Of a DNA stretch of 64,000 nucleotides, positions 16,052-25,950 are shown in pieces. The notes under the pieces were generated by a model. That model was not told the origin of the DNA, made no database searches, and worked only from the letters and a program-made list of their open reading frames with translations. Within the stretch, counting starts at the first letter, position 1. The number at the start of each line of letters is the position of its first letter. Location: the NCBI RefSeq assembly GCF_014638355.1, contig NZ_BMFK01000001.1, positions 821,160 to 885,159 on the forward strand, in the 5' to 3' direction. The position numbers and the translations under genes were made by a program. Origin of the DNA: Priestia taiwanensis. GTDB lineage: Bacteria > Bacillota > Bacilli > Bacillales > Bacillaceae_G.

Positions 16052-17680
16052 ATGAATATTTTTATTGGAGGAGCTTGGCCATACGCAAATGGTTCCCTAC
16101 ATTTAGGTCATATTGCGAGTTTGTTACCTGGGGATATTTTAGCGAGATATTATCGTCAGAAAGGTGATAACGTATTATATGTATCAGGAAGTGATTGTAA
16201 TGGTACACCTATTACAATTCGTGCGAAAGAAGAAGGAGTATCAGTAGAAGAAATCGCAACTCGTTACCATGAAGAATTTGAGCGATGTTTTGCGTTACTT
16301 GGTTTCTCATATGATTGTTATAGTCGAACAGATGATATACAGCATCATGAAATTGTTCAAGAGATTGTTAGAACACTTCATCATAATAATCATTTATACA
16401 AAAAAGAAATAGAGCAGGTATATTGTGATACGTGTACACAATTTCTCCCAGATCGTTATGTAGAAGGGATTTGTCCACATTGTAGGAATAAAGCGCGTGG
16501 CGATCAATGTGATGATTGTTCTGCCATTCTTGATCCAGTTGAGTTAATTGATAAGACGTGTAAACTATGTGGAAACACCCCAACGATACAAGAGAATGAA
16601 CATTTATACTTCCGCTTATCTACGTTTCAGCAAGAATTAGAGCGATACGTACAAGAACGAAAAAAAATAGGTGCATGGCGAGACAATGCAATCCAACTAA
16701 CCGAGCGTTATGTAAAAGAAGGGTTACATGATCGGGCTGCGACACGTGATTTACCAGTAGGTGTTTCTGTTCCAGTTGAAGGTTTTGAGGAAAAGAAAGT
16801 ATACGTATGGATTGAAGCAGTTGCTGGCTATTATTCAGCAAGTAAGAGATGGGCCGAACGTACTGGAAATGATGTCATACCATTTTGGAACGGAGCAGCC
16901 AAAAGGTATTATGTACACGGTAAGGACAATATCCCGTTCCATACAATTATTTGGCCAGCAATCCTTCTAGGGATAGAGGGCGAAGCATTACCAACACATA
17001 TTGTATCGAATGAATATTTAACCATAGAGAAGAAAAAGTTATCAACGAGTCGTAACTGGGCTGTATGGGTTCCTGATATGGTAGAACGCTATCATCCAGA
17101 TTCTATTCGCTACTTCTTGACGATAAATGCACCAGAAGGACGTGATACAGACTTTTCCTGGCGAGAATTTATATACAGCCACAACAGCGAATTACTTGGA
17201 GCGTTTGGGAATTTTGTGAATCGTACACTGAAATTCATGGAGAAGTATTACAGCAATACGATTCCACAAGGGAAGATGGATGCAAACTTGGAACAAACAA
17301 TTAAAAACTTATATCAAGAAACTGGCCAAGAATTAGAACGTACACATGTGAAAAAAGCACTCGAAAATATTTTTACTTTCATTCGCCAAGCAAACAAATA
17401 TTTTGATGAGAGGCAACCATGGAAACAGATAAAAGATGCGAAGGAAAGCTGTGATAACACAATATTTACATGTGTCCAAATAATTGCAAATCTGTCGCAA
17501 TTATTAGCCCCATTTTTACCTTTTTCTACAGCAGAAATCCAACATATTCTCCGTATAGAAAATCTAGTATGGAGATATATCCAAATAGAAGAGAAGCAAA
17601 TCCCGAACATTACTATCCTATTTGAACGGATTGATATAGGAAAAATCGAAGAAGAGCGAAGAAGATTAGAAGAAAAGTAA
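16052..17680 (+). CDS. metG: Methionyl-tRNA synthetase, second type (double zinc knuckle)
   Basis: A 542-residue class I MetRS. HLGH (residues 17-20, in the HIGH position) and KLSTS (329-333, in the KMSKS position) mark the active site. Two CxxC zinc knuckles lie in about residues 125-172 (CDTC, CPHC, CDDC, CKLC), the E. coli-like type; the usual Bacillus enzyme is longer, with a C-terminal tRNA-binding domain that is missing here. The B. cereus group is known to have two MetRS genes of different origin, and this type tolerates inhibitors of the other. It charges tRNA-Met with methionine and is under a T-box leader. TAGGAGG precedes the ATG. Confidence 0.93.
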   Translation: MNIFIGGAWPYANGSLHLGHIASLLPGDILARYYRQKGDNVLYVSGSDCNGTPITIRAKEEGVSVEEIATRYHEEFERCFALLGFSYDCYSRTDDIQHHEIVQEIVRTLHHNNHLYKKEIEQVYCDTCTQFLPDRYVEGICPHCRNKARGDQCDDCSAILDPVELIDKTCKLCGNTPTIQENEHLYFRLSTFQQELERYVQERKKIGAWRDNAIQLTERYVKEGLHDRAATRDLPVGVSVPVEGFEEKKVYVWIEAVAGYYSASKRWAERTGNDVIPFWNGAAKRYYVHGKDNIPFHTIIWPAILLGIEGEALPTHIVSNEYLTIEKKKLSTSRNWAVWVPDMVERYHPDSIRYFLTINAPEGRDTDFSWREFIYSHNSELLGAFGNFVNRTLKFMEKYYSNTIPQGKMDANLEQTIKNLYQETGQELERTHVKKALENIFTFIRQANKYFDERQPWKQIKDAKESCDNTIFTCVQIIANLSQLLAPFLPFSTAEIQHILRIENLVWRYIQIEEKQIPNITILFERIDIGKIEEERRRLEEK

Positions 17681-17741
17681 CAAAAACAAAGGAAAAAGCA
17701 GAAATAAACGATGTTTTTACCTTTGACTATACATCTGCTCA

Positions 17742-17770
17742 TTGACCGTACTACATATTTGGGGTATAAT
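17742..17770 (+). promoter_or_regulatory. Promoter of the serC operon
   Basis: TTGACC (17742-17747), 17-base spacer, TATAAT (17765-17770). Start of transcription expected near 17777, about 50 bases before the serC start. Confidence 0.75.
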
Positions 17771-17793
17771 TCAGAAATCTTAGTTTTTATTTA

Positions 17794-17808
17794 AATTTTC
17801 TGATAAGT
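17794..17808 (+). promoter_or_regulatory. CodY-box-like site between serC promoter and start
   Basis: AATTTTCTGATAAGT matches AATTTTCWGAAAATT at 13 of 15 positions. It lies about 20 bases past the expected transcription start, so bound CodY could act as a roadblock. The operon makes serine, a sensible CodY target. Confidence 0.6.
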
Positions 17809-17829
17809 TCATAATAGGAGGAAATTTAC

Positions 17830-18912
17830 GTGAGCAGAGTATTCAATTTTTCAGCTGGCCCATCTATGCTACCACTACCAGTCTTAGAAAAGGCACAGCA
17901 CCAATTACTCAACTACGAAAATACAGGTATGTCTGTAATGGAAATGAGCCATCGCTCAAGTGCGTATATGAACATAATAGAAGAAGCAGAACAATTGTTA
18001 CGCACACTAATGAACATTCCACAAAACTATAAAGTACTATTCCTTCAAGGTGGAGCCTCTTTACAGTTTTCAATGATACCTCTCAACTTATTAACAACAA
18101 GTAAAAAAGCAGATTTCATTCACACAGGAACATGGTCGAAAAAAGCCATCGCAGAAGCAAAGAAATACGGTAATGTTCGAGTTGTCGCGTCTTCAGAAGA
18201 TAAAAATTTCTCTTATATTCCTAACCTAACAGACATGACATGGGATGATGACGCTGACTATGTGCATATTACAACAAACAATACAATTGAAGGCACACGT
18301 TTTACTAGCTTGCCAGATACAAAGTCTATTCCACTCGTAGCGGATATGTCATCAAATATTTTATCCGAGCACTACGATGTACCGAAATTTGGCTTAATCT
18401 ATGCTGGCGCACAGAAAAACATCGGACCAGCAGGGTTAACAGTTATCATTGTCCGAGAAGATTTGATAGGAAAAGCAGGAGCGGATTGTCCAGTTATGTT
18501 GGATTATTCAACGCACGTGAAGGCACAATCTATGTATAATACACCACCAACGTATAGCATTTACATCGCGAAGCTAGTATTTGAGTGGTTACGAGATTTA
18601 GGTGGCGTTCAAGAAATAGAAAAGCAAAACCATGAAAAAGCGAAATTACTATATGGCTTCATCGATGAATCTGCACTATTTAGCTCTCCAGTGGCGGTAA
18701 AAGATCGTTCCCTTATGAATATCCCGTTCACAACGCCATCAGACGAACTAAACAATCAATTTTTGAAAGAAGCAAAAGTTAATGGGCTAGAAAGCTTAAA
18801 AGGACACCGTTCTGTAGGTGGGATGCGCGCAAGTATATACAACGCAATGCCAATAGAAGGCGTTCAAGCATTAGTAGATATCATGAAAAAATTCGAATAT
18901 AACAATCGTTAA
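17830..18912 (+). CDS. serC: Phosphoserine aminotransferase SerC
   Basis: A 360-residue class V aminotransferase; [18 protein letters not shown] opens the protein and the PLP lysine is Lys196 in [11 protein letters not shown]. It converts 3-phosphohydroxypyruvate and glutamate to phosphoserine. GTG start at 17830 follows AGGAGG. Here serC comes before serA, 18 bases apart, and both are followed by a DUF1015 gene, so all three form one operon. A CodY-like box lies 22 bases upstream. Confidence 0.95.
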   Translation: MSRVFNFSAGPSMLPLPVLEKAQHQLLNYENTGMSVMEMSHRSSAYMNIIEEAEQLLRTLMNIPQNYKVLFLQGGASLQFSMIPLNLLTTSKKADFIHTGTWSKKAIAEAKKYGNVRVVASSEDKNFSYIPNLTDMTWDDDADYVHITTNNTIEGTRFTSLPDTKSIPLVADMSSNILSEHYDVPKFGLIYAGAQKNIGPAGLTVIIVREDLIGKAGADCPVMLDYSTHVKAQSMYNTPPTYSIYIAKLVFEWLRDLGGVQEIEKQNHEKAKLLYGFIDESALFSSPVAVKDRSLMNIPFTTPSDELNNQFLKEAKVNGLESLKGHRSVGGMRASIYNAMPIEGVQALVDIMKKFEYNNR

Positions 18913-18930
18913 CTATAGGGGGATCTGCAC

Positions 18931-20097
18931 GTGTTTCATATTCAAACGTTAAACAATATTGCACCTTGTGGTGTGAATGTATTTCCGAAAGATCAATATG
19001 AAGTAACGAACAACCACGAAAATCCAGATGGCATTCTCGTTCGTAGTTTCTACATGCATGATTTAGACCTACCTACTAACTTGAAAGCAGTAGCTAGAGC
19101 AGGGGCGGGAGTAAACAATATTCCGACTGAAGCGTATGCTGAAAAAGGAATTGTTGTCTTTAATACACCAGGAGCAAATGCAAATGCGGTGAAAGAACTT
19201 GTTATTGCGAGTTTGTTACTATCTTCTCGAAACTTAGTGGACGGTGTACTATGGGCGAAATCGCTACAAGGAAACGGAGAACTCGTTCCACAATTAGTAG
19301 AAGCTGGTAAGAAAGAGTATGTCGGAACAGAGTTGCGAGGCAAAACAGTCGGTATTATCGGACTTGGTGCAATTGGAGCACTAATTGCTAATGACTTATT
19401 AGCGCTTGAAATGGATGTTATGGGATATGACCCATATGTCTCAGTAGAAACGGCATGGGCATTATCTCGCAATGTACAACGTGCAACGACATTAGAGCAA
19501 TTATATGCAACGTGTGACTACATTACTGTGCATGTTCCATTAAATGAACAAACAAAAGAAATGTTCAATAGAATGACGTTTTCACAAATGAAAAAAGGAA
19601 TGCGCATTTTGAATTTTTCTCGTGGAGAATTGGTTGATGAAAAAGCATTGCAAGAGGCGATTGAAGATGGTACAGTGGCGACATATGTAACGGATTTCCC
19701 AAACGATAATGTTCTAACCATGAAAAATGTTATTCCAATTCCACACCTTGGTGCTTCTACGTATGAATCAGAAGAAAACTGTGCATTAATGGCTGCAAAG
19801 CAACTGAAAAGCTTCTTAGAAACGGGGAACATTCGTCATTCCGTCAACTATCCAAATATTGAATTACCGTATATCGGAAAGCGTCGCATTACAATTGCAC
19901 ACAAAAATATTCCGAACATGGTCGGACAGATTACGAGTGTACTAGCTGCAAATAACATTAACATTGCGAACATGATTAATGGTAGTAGAGGTGCATTTGC
20001 ATATACTATTATTGATATTGATAATCACTTAAATGAAGAGATTCATTTAGATAAAATTCATGCGATTGAAGGAATTATTGCAGCAAGGGTTCTTTAA
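18931..20097 (+). CDS. serA: D-3-phosphoglycerate dehydrogenase SerA (short form with ACT)
   Basis: A 388-residue NAD-dependent dehydrogenase that oxidises 3-phosphoglycerate, the first step to serine. The Rossmann motif is VGIIGLGAIGALI and the catalytic His is in IPHLGAST. The C terminus (TIAHKNIPNMVGQITSVLAA) is an ACT domain for serine feedback; the intervening domain of the long form is absent. GTG start follows AGGGGGATC. It is the second gene of the serine operon. Confidence 0.95.
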   Translation: MFHIQTLNNIAPCGVNVFPKDQYEVTNNHENPDGILVRSFYMHDLDLPTNLKAVARAGAGVNNIPTEAYAEKGIVVFNTPGANANAVKELVIASLLLSSRNLVDGVLWAKSLQGNGELVPQLVEAGKKEYVGTELRGKTVGIIGLGAIGALIANDLLALEMDVMGYDPYVSVETAWALSRNVQRATTLEQLYATCDYITVHVPLNEQTKEMFNRMTFSQMKKGMRILNFSRGELVDEKALQEAIEDGTVATYVTDFPNDNVLTMKNVIPIPHLGASTYESEENCALMAAKQLKSFLETGNIRHSVNYPNIELPYIGKRRITIAHKNIPNMVGQITSVLAANNINIANMINGSRGAFAYTIIDIDNHLNEEIHLDKIHAIEGIIAARVL

Positions 20098-20115
20098 AGA
20101 AAGGAATGGTGTTTA

Positions 20116-21366
20116 GTGGTAACAGTAAAACCTTTTAAGGCAATTCGCCCTGTACGGGAGCTTGCCGCACAAGTAGCAGCATTGCCATACGATGTATTAA
20201 ATAGTGACGAAGCACGTGAAGTAGTAAAGGACAATCCTTATTCATTTTTACATGTAGATAAAGCAGAAGTAGATTTAGATTCTTCTATTTCACTGTATGA
20301 CGACAAAGTATACGAGAAAGCAAAAGAAAACTTACAGACGTTAATAGAGAAACATATTCTTGTCCAAGATACAGAAGAGTCCTTATACATTTATCAATTA
20401 ACAATGGATGGACGTACACAAACTGGACTTGTTGGGTGTACGTCTGTCGATGAATATATGGAAGGTGTCATTAAGAAACATGAACATACGCGCCCAGAGA
20501 AGGAAGTAGACCGTATCCGCCATGTTGATACGTGCGATGCGCATACAGGACCTATTTTCTTAACGTACCGAGAAAAGAAGCAAATACAAAATGTACTAAA
20601 CGAATGGATACAAACAAATCAACCAGTCTATGATTTCACTGCAGATGATAGTATCACACATACAGTATGGGTGATAGATGATAGAAAAGTCGTAGAAACA
20701 ATTACGTTAGCATTCTCAGATGTGGATTCTCTATACATTGCTGACGGTCATCATCGCTCAGCCTCTGCGGTAAAAGTTGGCTTAAAACGTCGTGAACAGC
20801 TAGGTAATTATACGGGGGACGAACCGTTTAATTACTTTTTATCTGTCATGTTCCCGGATAACGAATTACACATACTAGATTATAATCGCATTGTTTCTGA
20901 CTTAAACGGCTTATCTGTATCACAATTCATTGAACAAGTATCGAAAGCATTTACTGTCAAAGAAGCAATATCAACACCATACAAATCGGTAGAACAACAT
21001 ACATTTGGTATGTATGTTGATGGGAAGTGGTACGAATTACAAGCAAAAGAAGGAACATTTGATGGAATTCATCCTGTTGAACGATTAGATGTTTCTATTT
21101 TACAAAACACATTACTAACACCTATATTAGGCGTGCAAGATTCTCGTAGTGATAAGCGAGTTGACTTTGTTGGAGGGATTAGAGGGTTAGGAGAATTAGA
21201 AAAGCTTGTTGACTCAGGAAAAGCTGCCGTAGCATTCTCAATGTATCCAACAGCAATCCAAGATTTATTTGCCATTGCAGATGCGAAGGAAGTAATGCCA
21301 CCGAAATCAACATGGTTCGAGCCAAAATTACGTAGCGGACTATTTATTCATTCATTATCAGAATAA
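20116..21366 (+). CDS. DUF1015 family protein in the serine operon
   Basis: A 416-residue DUF1015 protein. The N terminus KPFKAIRPVRE and the motif IADGHHRSASA at about residue 212-222 are hallmarks. This DGHHR motif recalls the ParB/Srx superfamily, which includes the phosphoserine-linked kinase SerK. Biochemical role unknown. It is third in an operon with serC and serA, 18 bases after serA, and no serB phosphatase is in the window, so it might act on phosphoserine or serine; this is inference. GTG start follows AAAGGAATGG. Ends at a terminator. Confidence 0.85.
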   Translation: MVTVKPFKAIRPVRELAAQVAALPYDVLNSDEAREVVKDNPYSFLHVDKAEVDLDSSISLYDDKVYEKAKENLQTLIEKHILVQDTEESLYIYQLTMDGRTQTGLVGCTSVDEYMEGVIKKHEHTRPEKEVDRIRHVDTCDAHTGPIFLTYREKKQIQNVLNEWIQTNQPVYDFTADDSITHTVWVIDDRKVVETITLAFSDVDSLYIADGHHRSASAVKVGLKRREQLGNYTGDEPFNYFLSVMFPDNELHILDYNRIVSDLNGLSVSQFIEQVSKAFTVKEAISTPYKSVEQHTFGMYVDGKWYELQAKEGTFDGIHPVERLDVSILQNTLLTPILGVQDSRSDKRVDFVGGIRGLGELEKLVDSGKAAVAFSMYPTAIQDLFAIADAKEVMPPKSTWFEPKLRSGLFIHSLSE

Positions 21367-21377
21367 GAAGAGTTATG

Positions 21378-21413
21378 CACCCACCGTTTCCCAATGAAGC
21401 CGTGGGTGTTTTA
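21378..21413 (+). terminator. Terminator of the serine operon
   Basis: CACCCAC / GTGGGTG arms around a 17-base loop, then TTTTATTTT. Confidence 0.75.
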
Positions 21414-21490
21414 TTTTGCTCGTACAAAGAGAATAAAATGGTGTATGATTGTATGTACTAGTTAGTTTGCAAGTTGAGAGGAGTTTTGGC

Positions 21491-22117
21491 ATGTTTGATA
21501 GTACAACGTTGTCTATGTTCCTAGTAACAGCTATTGTGTTAATTATTATCCCTGGACCAGACCTAATTTTCACTATTACTCAAGGCATGTCCAATGGTAG
21601 AAAAGCGGCACTAGCTACAGCATTAGGATTAAGCTTCGGAAATATTGTACATACACTTGCCGCAGCGTTTGGTTTGTCTCTTATCGTACAAACATCTGTT
21701 GTTGTTTTTACAATATTTAAAACAGCTGGGGCGCTTTATTTATTTTACTTAGCATACGGAGCATTCACACATCGCCGCGATGCAATGAATATGGAGAGTC
21801 AAACGAAGAGTAACGCAAAAGCATTGTTTTTCCGAGGTTTACTTATGAATATTTTAAACCCAAAAGTGGCAATCTTCTTTTTAACGTTTTTGCCACAGTT
21901 CATTAATTACGAAGATGAGAATGTACCCGCACAGATGATGATACTTGGATTTATCTTTATCGTATTAACAGCTATTATCTTTGGACTATTAGGATACTTT
22001 GCCGGATTTTTCCGAGATCGCTTTCTAGCGAAATCGCAGTTTAATATGTACATGAATGTAACAGCGGCGGTTATTTTTGTTTTACTTGGAATAAAGTTAC
22101 TGACTACGTCGATGTGA
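21491..22117 (+). CDS. LysE family amino-acid exporter
   Basis: A 208-residue membrane protein of the LysE/RhtB family with six hydrophobic segments and the family signature PGPDLIFTITQGMSNGRKAAL near the N terminus. FFRGLLMNILNPKVAIFF is the second conserved block. These proteins export amino acids or homoserine-type compounds with the proton gradient. ATG 21491 follows GAGAGGAG by 8 bases. Monocistronic. Substrate not predicted. Confidence 0.88.
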   Translation: MFDSTTLSMFLVTAIVLIIIPGPDLIFTITQGMSNGRKAALATALGLSFGNIVHTLAAAFGLSLIVQTSVVVFTIFKTAGALYLFYLAYGAFTHRRDAMNMESQTKSNAKALFFRGLLMNILNPKVAIFFLTFLPQFINYEDENVPAQMMILGFIFIVLTAIIFGLLGYFAGFFRDRFLAKSQFNMYMNVTAAVIFVLLGIKLLTTSM

Positions 22118-22118
22118 C

Positions 22119-22150
22119 AGAAAAGACCTCAATTAAGAGGTCTTTTCTTA
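22119..22150. terminator. Terminator after the LysE gene
   Basis: AGAAAAGACCTC / GAGGTCTTTTCT stem with a 6-base loop; the A/T-rich ends let it work both ways, also for the convergent CPBP gene. Confidence 0.8.
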
Positions 22151-22218
22151 TGTATTTCTATTTATCGATTCCTAAAATCACGTGTTTCGTGTACAGAAAT
22201 TGACAATAACTATTTCAG

Positions 22219-22917
22219 CTAAGATGCTAAGGTAGTAAGGATAACTCCAATGCCATTCACAGTCCCATGTATAATGATAGCTGGAACAACGGATTGCGTC
22301 TTCTCGTATGTCCAAGTAAAAACTAAACCAGATAAAAAATTAACTGGTAAGGTGTTATAAGTCGGAATGTGCACGAGCATGAAGATTAGTGAACTCGTAA
22401 TCATTCCTGTCATAACTCCATATCTCATACGAATCCAGCGGTACAAGAAGCCACGATATAAGATTTCTTCGTATACAGGTGAGATAATACTTGCTGAAAC
22501 AAATGCGATAAGAAAATGAAAAGGTGTTACGTGTGATTGTATACTTTCTGTTTTACTATTTTCATGCGTTATCCCGATCATTTCCATACCAACTACAAGA
22601 ATAATTGACCCAATGATAAGAAAGATAGTCCATCCGATAATAGCTTTCCAATAGTGATGTGAAAAGGATGTTAATCCAACTTCTCTCCAAGATAAATGTG
22701 ATGGACGTAATGCAACGAGATATAGTCCTGTCATAAATACAATGCTCATAATTAGTCCAGTGAATGTTCCAGAGTAGAGGTTATTTTGAAAGAAATCGAC
22801 AAGTACTTCTTGTAAGACATATTCAATACAGATCGGTACAACGATCAACATAAGGCTTAATACAACAACAAACTCCTTCCATGACCATAAAGTAGATTTG
22901 AAATAGACAGTATTCAT
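22219..22917 (-). CDS. CPBP family intramembrane metalloprotease
   Basis: A 232-residue multi-span protein of the CPBP (CAAX protease and bacteriocin-processing) family. The first motif EEILYRGFLYRW (EExxxR) and the second motif FMLVHIPT supply the metal ligands, with a third His in HGTVNGIG. Such proteins cut membrane peptides or serve in bacteriocin immunity. Start ATG at 22917 is 7 bases after TAGGAGG on the minus strand. It is divergent from a MerR regulator that probably controls it. Confidence 0.88.
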   Translation of the reverse strand: MNTVYFKSTLWSWKEFVVVLSLMLIVVPICIEYVLQEVLVDFFQNNLYSGTFTGLIMSIVFMTGLYLVALRPSHLSWREVGLTSFSHHYWKAIIGWTIFLIIGSIILVVGMEMIGITHENSKTESIQSHVTPFHFLIAFVSASIISPVYEEILYRGFLYRWIRMRYGVMTGMITSSLIFMLVHIPTYNTLPVNFLSGLVFTWTYEKTQSVVPAIIIHGTVNGIGVILTTLAS

Positions 22918-22959
22918 TATTATTCCTCCTAATAATTGATGTGTTAAAGTAAGCATAAA

Positions 22960-22978
22960 AGGTTACGTAACGTGACCT
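22960..22978. promoter_or_regulatory. MerR-type dyad between CPBP and merR genes
   Basis: AGGTTACG-TAA-CGTGACCT, seven of eight pairs matched, lies in the 90-base divergent gap. Long dyads of this kind between promoter elements are the usual MerR binding site. Confidence 0.55.
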
Positions 22979-23007
22979 GCAAGTACTTTTTTAGGAGGGA
23001 TTTTATT

Positions 23008-23778
23008 TTGGATTATTACTCAACAGGATCAGTAGCAAAAAAGCTTCATATTACTGTTCGAACACTGCGCTACTATGATGAAATCGAACTCGCATCTCCG
23101 TCTATACGAAAAGAAAATGGTACAAGATATTACACAAATGAAGATATATTACATATTGAAAAAATCACAATCCTTAAGAATCTACAACTACCTCTATCGG
23201 AAATACAGGAGCTATTAAATAACATCACCACAGAACAGCTATTACTCGCACACAAAAAGTCATTACACGAAAAAAAGGAGCAATTAGAACTTTCACTTGC
23301 TCATACAAACGAACTATTAAATATTTCGAAGATAGAAGGACAAGTGAACTGGGAACATTTAATTCCATTAGTACGAAATGAACTACAACACAAAGAAGAA
23401 GCAGAGTGCTGGTCGGATTACTTTAGTAATGAGGAACAAAAAGCATTAGCTACTAAACTTCCAAAAATGGAACAAGATGATTCAACAATTAAAAAATGGA
23501 TGAATATTATTCGGCGTATCGAATTGTGCTTGCATAAGAATATCACCCCATTTTCTCTAGAAGGGCAAATTATCGCAGAAGATGTCGTCATATTATCAGA
23601 TGAAATGTTTGGCGGTGACAAGGAATTAGAACAGAAATTTTGGGAAGTACGGAAATCAGAGAACAAATCTGCATCCCTGAACTTATACCCCATTAAACAA
23701 GAAGTCATCTTATTTTTAGAGGAAGCAGTTGGAGAACAGATGCTTCATATGAATGAAACAACTAGAAATGATGAATAG
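23008..23778 (+). CDS. MerR family transcriptional regulator
   Basis: A 256-residue regulator. The N-terminal MerR domain (TGSVAKKLHITVRTLRYYDEIEL, then wing NGTRYYTNEDI) is followed by a coiled coil and a C-terminal helical domain of about 120 residues with no Cys metal site, similar in build to TipA/MtaN-like drug-sensing regulators. TTG start at 23008 is 9 bases after AGGAGG; the upstream GTG frame lacks a site. Divergent from the CPBP protease gene. The inducer is unknown. Confidence 0.88.
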   Translation: MDYYSTGSVAKKLHITVRTLRYYDEIELASPSIRKENGTRYYTNEDILHIEKITILKNLQLPLSEIQELLNNITTEQLLLAHKKSLHEKKEQLELSLAHTNELLNISKIEGQVNWEHLIPLVRNELQHKEEAECWSDYFSNEEQKALATKLPKMEQDDSTIKKWMNIIRRIELCLHKNITPFSLEGQIIAEDVVILSDEMFGGDKELEQKFWEVRKSENKSASLNLYPIKQEVILFLEEAVGEQMLHMNETTRNDE

Positions 23779-23939
23779 AAGAGTATTATAGTGGTATAAC
23801 GGAAACGAGAATGTTATAGTAAAGGCAAGATACATATATTTTTATGAAACATACTAGTTGATACACGTATTTCCACAAATCATGAAATGGTTGTACTTAT
23901 AGACGAAGCAAAATGAAACGAAAAAAGGTGAGAGTTCAA

Positions 23940-25382
23940 ATGACAATGGGAAATGTGAGAATAGAAAAAGATTTTCTAGGGACGAAAGAGGTTCCTGTAT
24001 ACGCTTACTACGGGATTCAAACGTTACGTGCAGTAGAGAATTTTCCGATTACAGGATACCGTATTCACTATGAATTAATAAAGGCAATTGCAATTGTAAA
24101 GAAAGCGGCAGCACAAGCGAACATGGATATTAAGCACTTATATGATGGGATTGGAAACCCAATTGTACAAGCAGCTGACGAAATTATTGAAGGAAAGCTA
24201 CACGATCACTTCATCGTTGATCCAATTCAAGGTGGAGCAGGTACATCAATTAACATGAATGCAAATGAAGTTATTGCAAACCGTGCCCTTGAGATACTTG
24301 GTCATGAGAAAGGATTATACGGTACGATTAGCCCTAACACACACGTAAATATGGCACAATCAACAAATGATGCGTTCCCAACAGCAATTCATATTGCAAC
24401 ATTAAACGTGTTAGAGCAGTTATTAGATACAATGCATTATATGAACAACGTATTTAAAAAGAAAGCAGAACAGTTTGACCACGTTATTAAAATGGGACGT
24501 ACACATCTTCAAGATGCAGTACCAATTCGTCTTGGTCAAGAGTTTGCTGCATACAGCCGTGCTCTAACACGTGATATTAAGCGTATTAGCCAAACGCGTG
24601 ATCACTTATACGAAGTGAATATGGGTGCAACAGCAGTCGGTACAGGATTAAATGCAGACCCAGCGTACATTGAAAAGGTTGTTACATATTTAGCGGAAAT
24701 TAGTGGATTACCACTTGTAAAGGCAGAACATCTTGTAGATGCAACCCAAAATACAGACGCATATACAGAAGTATCTGCAGCACTGAAAGTATGTATGATT
24801 AATATGTCAAAAATTGCGAACGATCTTCGTTTAATGGCATCTGGTCCACGAGCAGGGTTAGGAGAAATTTCATTACCAGCACGTCAACCAGGTTCATCGA
24901 TTATGCCTGGAAAAGTAAATCCAGTAATGCCTGAGATGATTAATCAAATTGCATTCCAGGTTATCGGAAACGATCATACGATTTGCTTAGCATCAGAAGC
25001 AGGTCAATTAGAATTAAATGTAATGGAACCAGTGTTAGTATTCAACTTACTACAATCAATCAGTATTATGAATAACGGCTTCCGTGCATTCACAGACTAC
25101 TGTTTAGTAGGGATTGAAGCGAACGAAGAACGTCTAAAAGAATACGTAGAAAAGAGCGCTGGTATTATTACCGCAGTTAACCCACATCTTGGATATGAAG
25201 TAGCTTCACGTATTGCGAGAGAGGCTATTTTAAATGGGAAATCAGTCCGTGAATTATGTCTACAATACGATGTGTTAACAGAAGAGGAACTAAACATCAT
25301 TTTGGATCCATATGAAATGACACACCCAGGTATTTCAGGTGCTTCTTTATTAGAAGATGAACACCAACGTCCAACATCATAA
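23940..25382 (+). CDS. aspA: Aspartate ammonia-lyase (aspartase)
   Basis: A 480-residue member of the fumarase/aspartase superfamily with the signature GSSIMPGKVNPVMPE and early substrate-binding GTSINMNANEV. It releases ammonia from aspartate, giving fumarate. ATG 23940 follows AAAGGTGAG by 7 bases; an upstream frame from 23913 would contain that site. It is alone here, without the asparaginase gene that precedes it in B. subtilis. Fumarase is the main alternative, but FLGTKEVPVYAYYGIQTLRA fits aspartase. Confidence 0.92.
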   Translation: MTMGNVRIEKDFLGTKEVPVYAYYGIQTLRAVENFPITGYRIHYELIKAIAIVKKAAAQANMDIKHLYDGIGNPIVQAADEIIEGKLHDHFIVDPIQGGAGTSINMNANEVIANRALEILGHEKGLYGTISPNTHVNMAQSTNDAFPTAIHIATLNVLEQLLDTMHYMNNVFKKKAEQFDHVIKMGRTHLQDAVPIRLGQEFAAYSRALTRDIKRISQTRDHLYEVNMGATAVGTGLNADPAYIEKVVTYLAEISGLPLVKAEHLVDATQNTDAYTEVSAALKVCMINMSKIANDLRLMASGPRAGLGEISLPARQPGSSIMPGKVNPVMPEMINQIAFQVIGNDHTICLASEAGQLELNVMEPVLVFNLLQSISIMNNGFRAFTDYCLVGIEANEERLKEYVEKSAGIITAVNPHLGYEVASRIAREAILNGKSVRELCLQYDVLTEEELNIILDPYEMTHPGISGASLLEDEHQRPTS

Positions 25383-25390
25383 TGCATATA

Positions 25391-25427
25391 AAACCTTCTT
25401 GAATATATATTTAAGAAGGTTTTTTTA
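25391..25427 (+). terminator. Terminator of aspA
   Basis: AAACCTTCTT / AAGAAGGTTT stem with a T7 tail. Confidence 0.85.
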
Positions 25428-25540
25428 TCATTTCCGACTTTGTCATGCTTTTATGCATAATTTCTCTTCCATGAAGCATAACTAACGGTGAGCCATTATT
25501 AGTTTTTTTACATGCCACAAAAGATAAAGGAGGAAATGAT

Positions 25541-25789
25541 ATGTCATTTATTTGGTCTTTAATTGTTGGTGGTATATTAGGATGGATTGCAAGTCTTATT
25601 GTAGGAAGAGATATTCCTGGTGGAATATTTGGTAATATTATTGCAGGTATCATTGGAGCATGGTTAGGTGGTTTAATCTTCGGTGTATGGGGGCCGGTTA
25701 TTGGTGGATATGCAATTGTCCCTGCACTTATCGGAGCAATTATACTTATTTTCATCGTAAGCTTTATTATGCGTATGATGCGTAAATAG
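25541..25789 (+). CDS. GlsB/YeaQ/YmgE family stress membrane protein
   Basis: An 82-residue protein with three glycine-rich membrane segments (WSLIVGGILGWIASLIVG, GIFGNIIAGIIGAWLGGLIFG, and a C-terminal one), the pattern of the transglycosylase-associated (PF04226) family. These are general-stress proteins in many Gram-positives. AAAGGAGG is 7 bases before the ATG. I saw no SigB-type promoter. Stands alone between two terminators. Confidence 0.88.
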   Translation: MSFIWSLIVGGILGWIASLIVGRDIPGGIFGNIIAGIIGAWLGGLIFGVWGPVIGGYAIVPALIGAIILIFIVSFIMRMMRK

Positions 25790-25795
25790 TCGAAT

Positions 25796-25831
25796 AAAAG
25801 GCAAATTCCTTATATGGAGTTTGCCTTTTTT
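25796..25831 (+). terminator. Terminator of the stress protein gene
   Basis: AAAAGGCAAATTCC / GGAGTTTGCCTTTT with one G-T pair, then T residues. Confidence 0.8.
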
Positions 25832-25950
25832 ATGGAATAAAATAGTATCTCTAGCGATAAAGGCCGTTCCTTTCTTCTTTTATATTACATATATGTAAAG
25901 AGACTTGTTTTAATAGACAGCGATTTAATAGAGAAGGGAGAATCATCATA

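Noticed and set aside
16368..17742. Several minus-strand frames inside metG
   Set aside because: All lie inside a clearly coding synthetase gene with intact motifs; no start signals.
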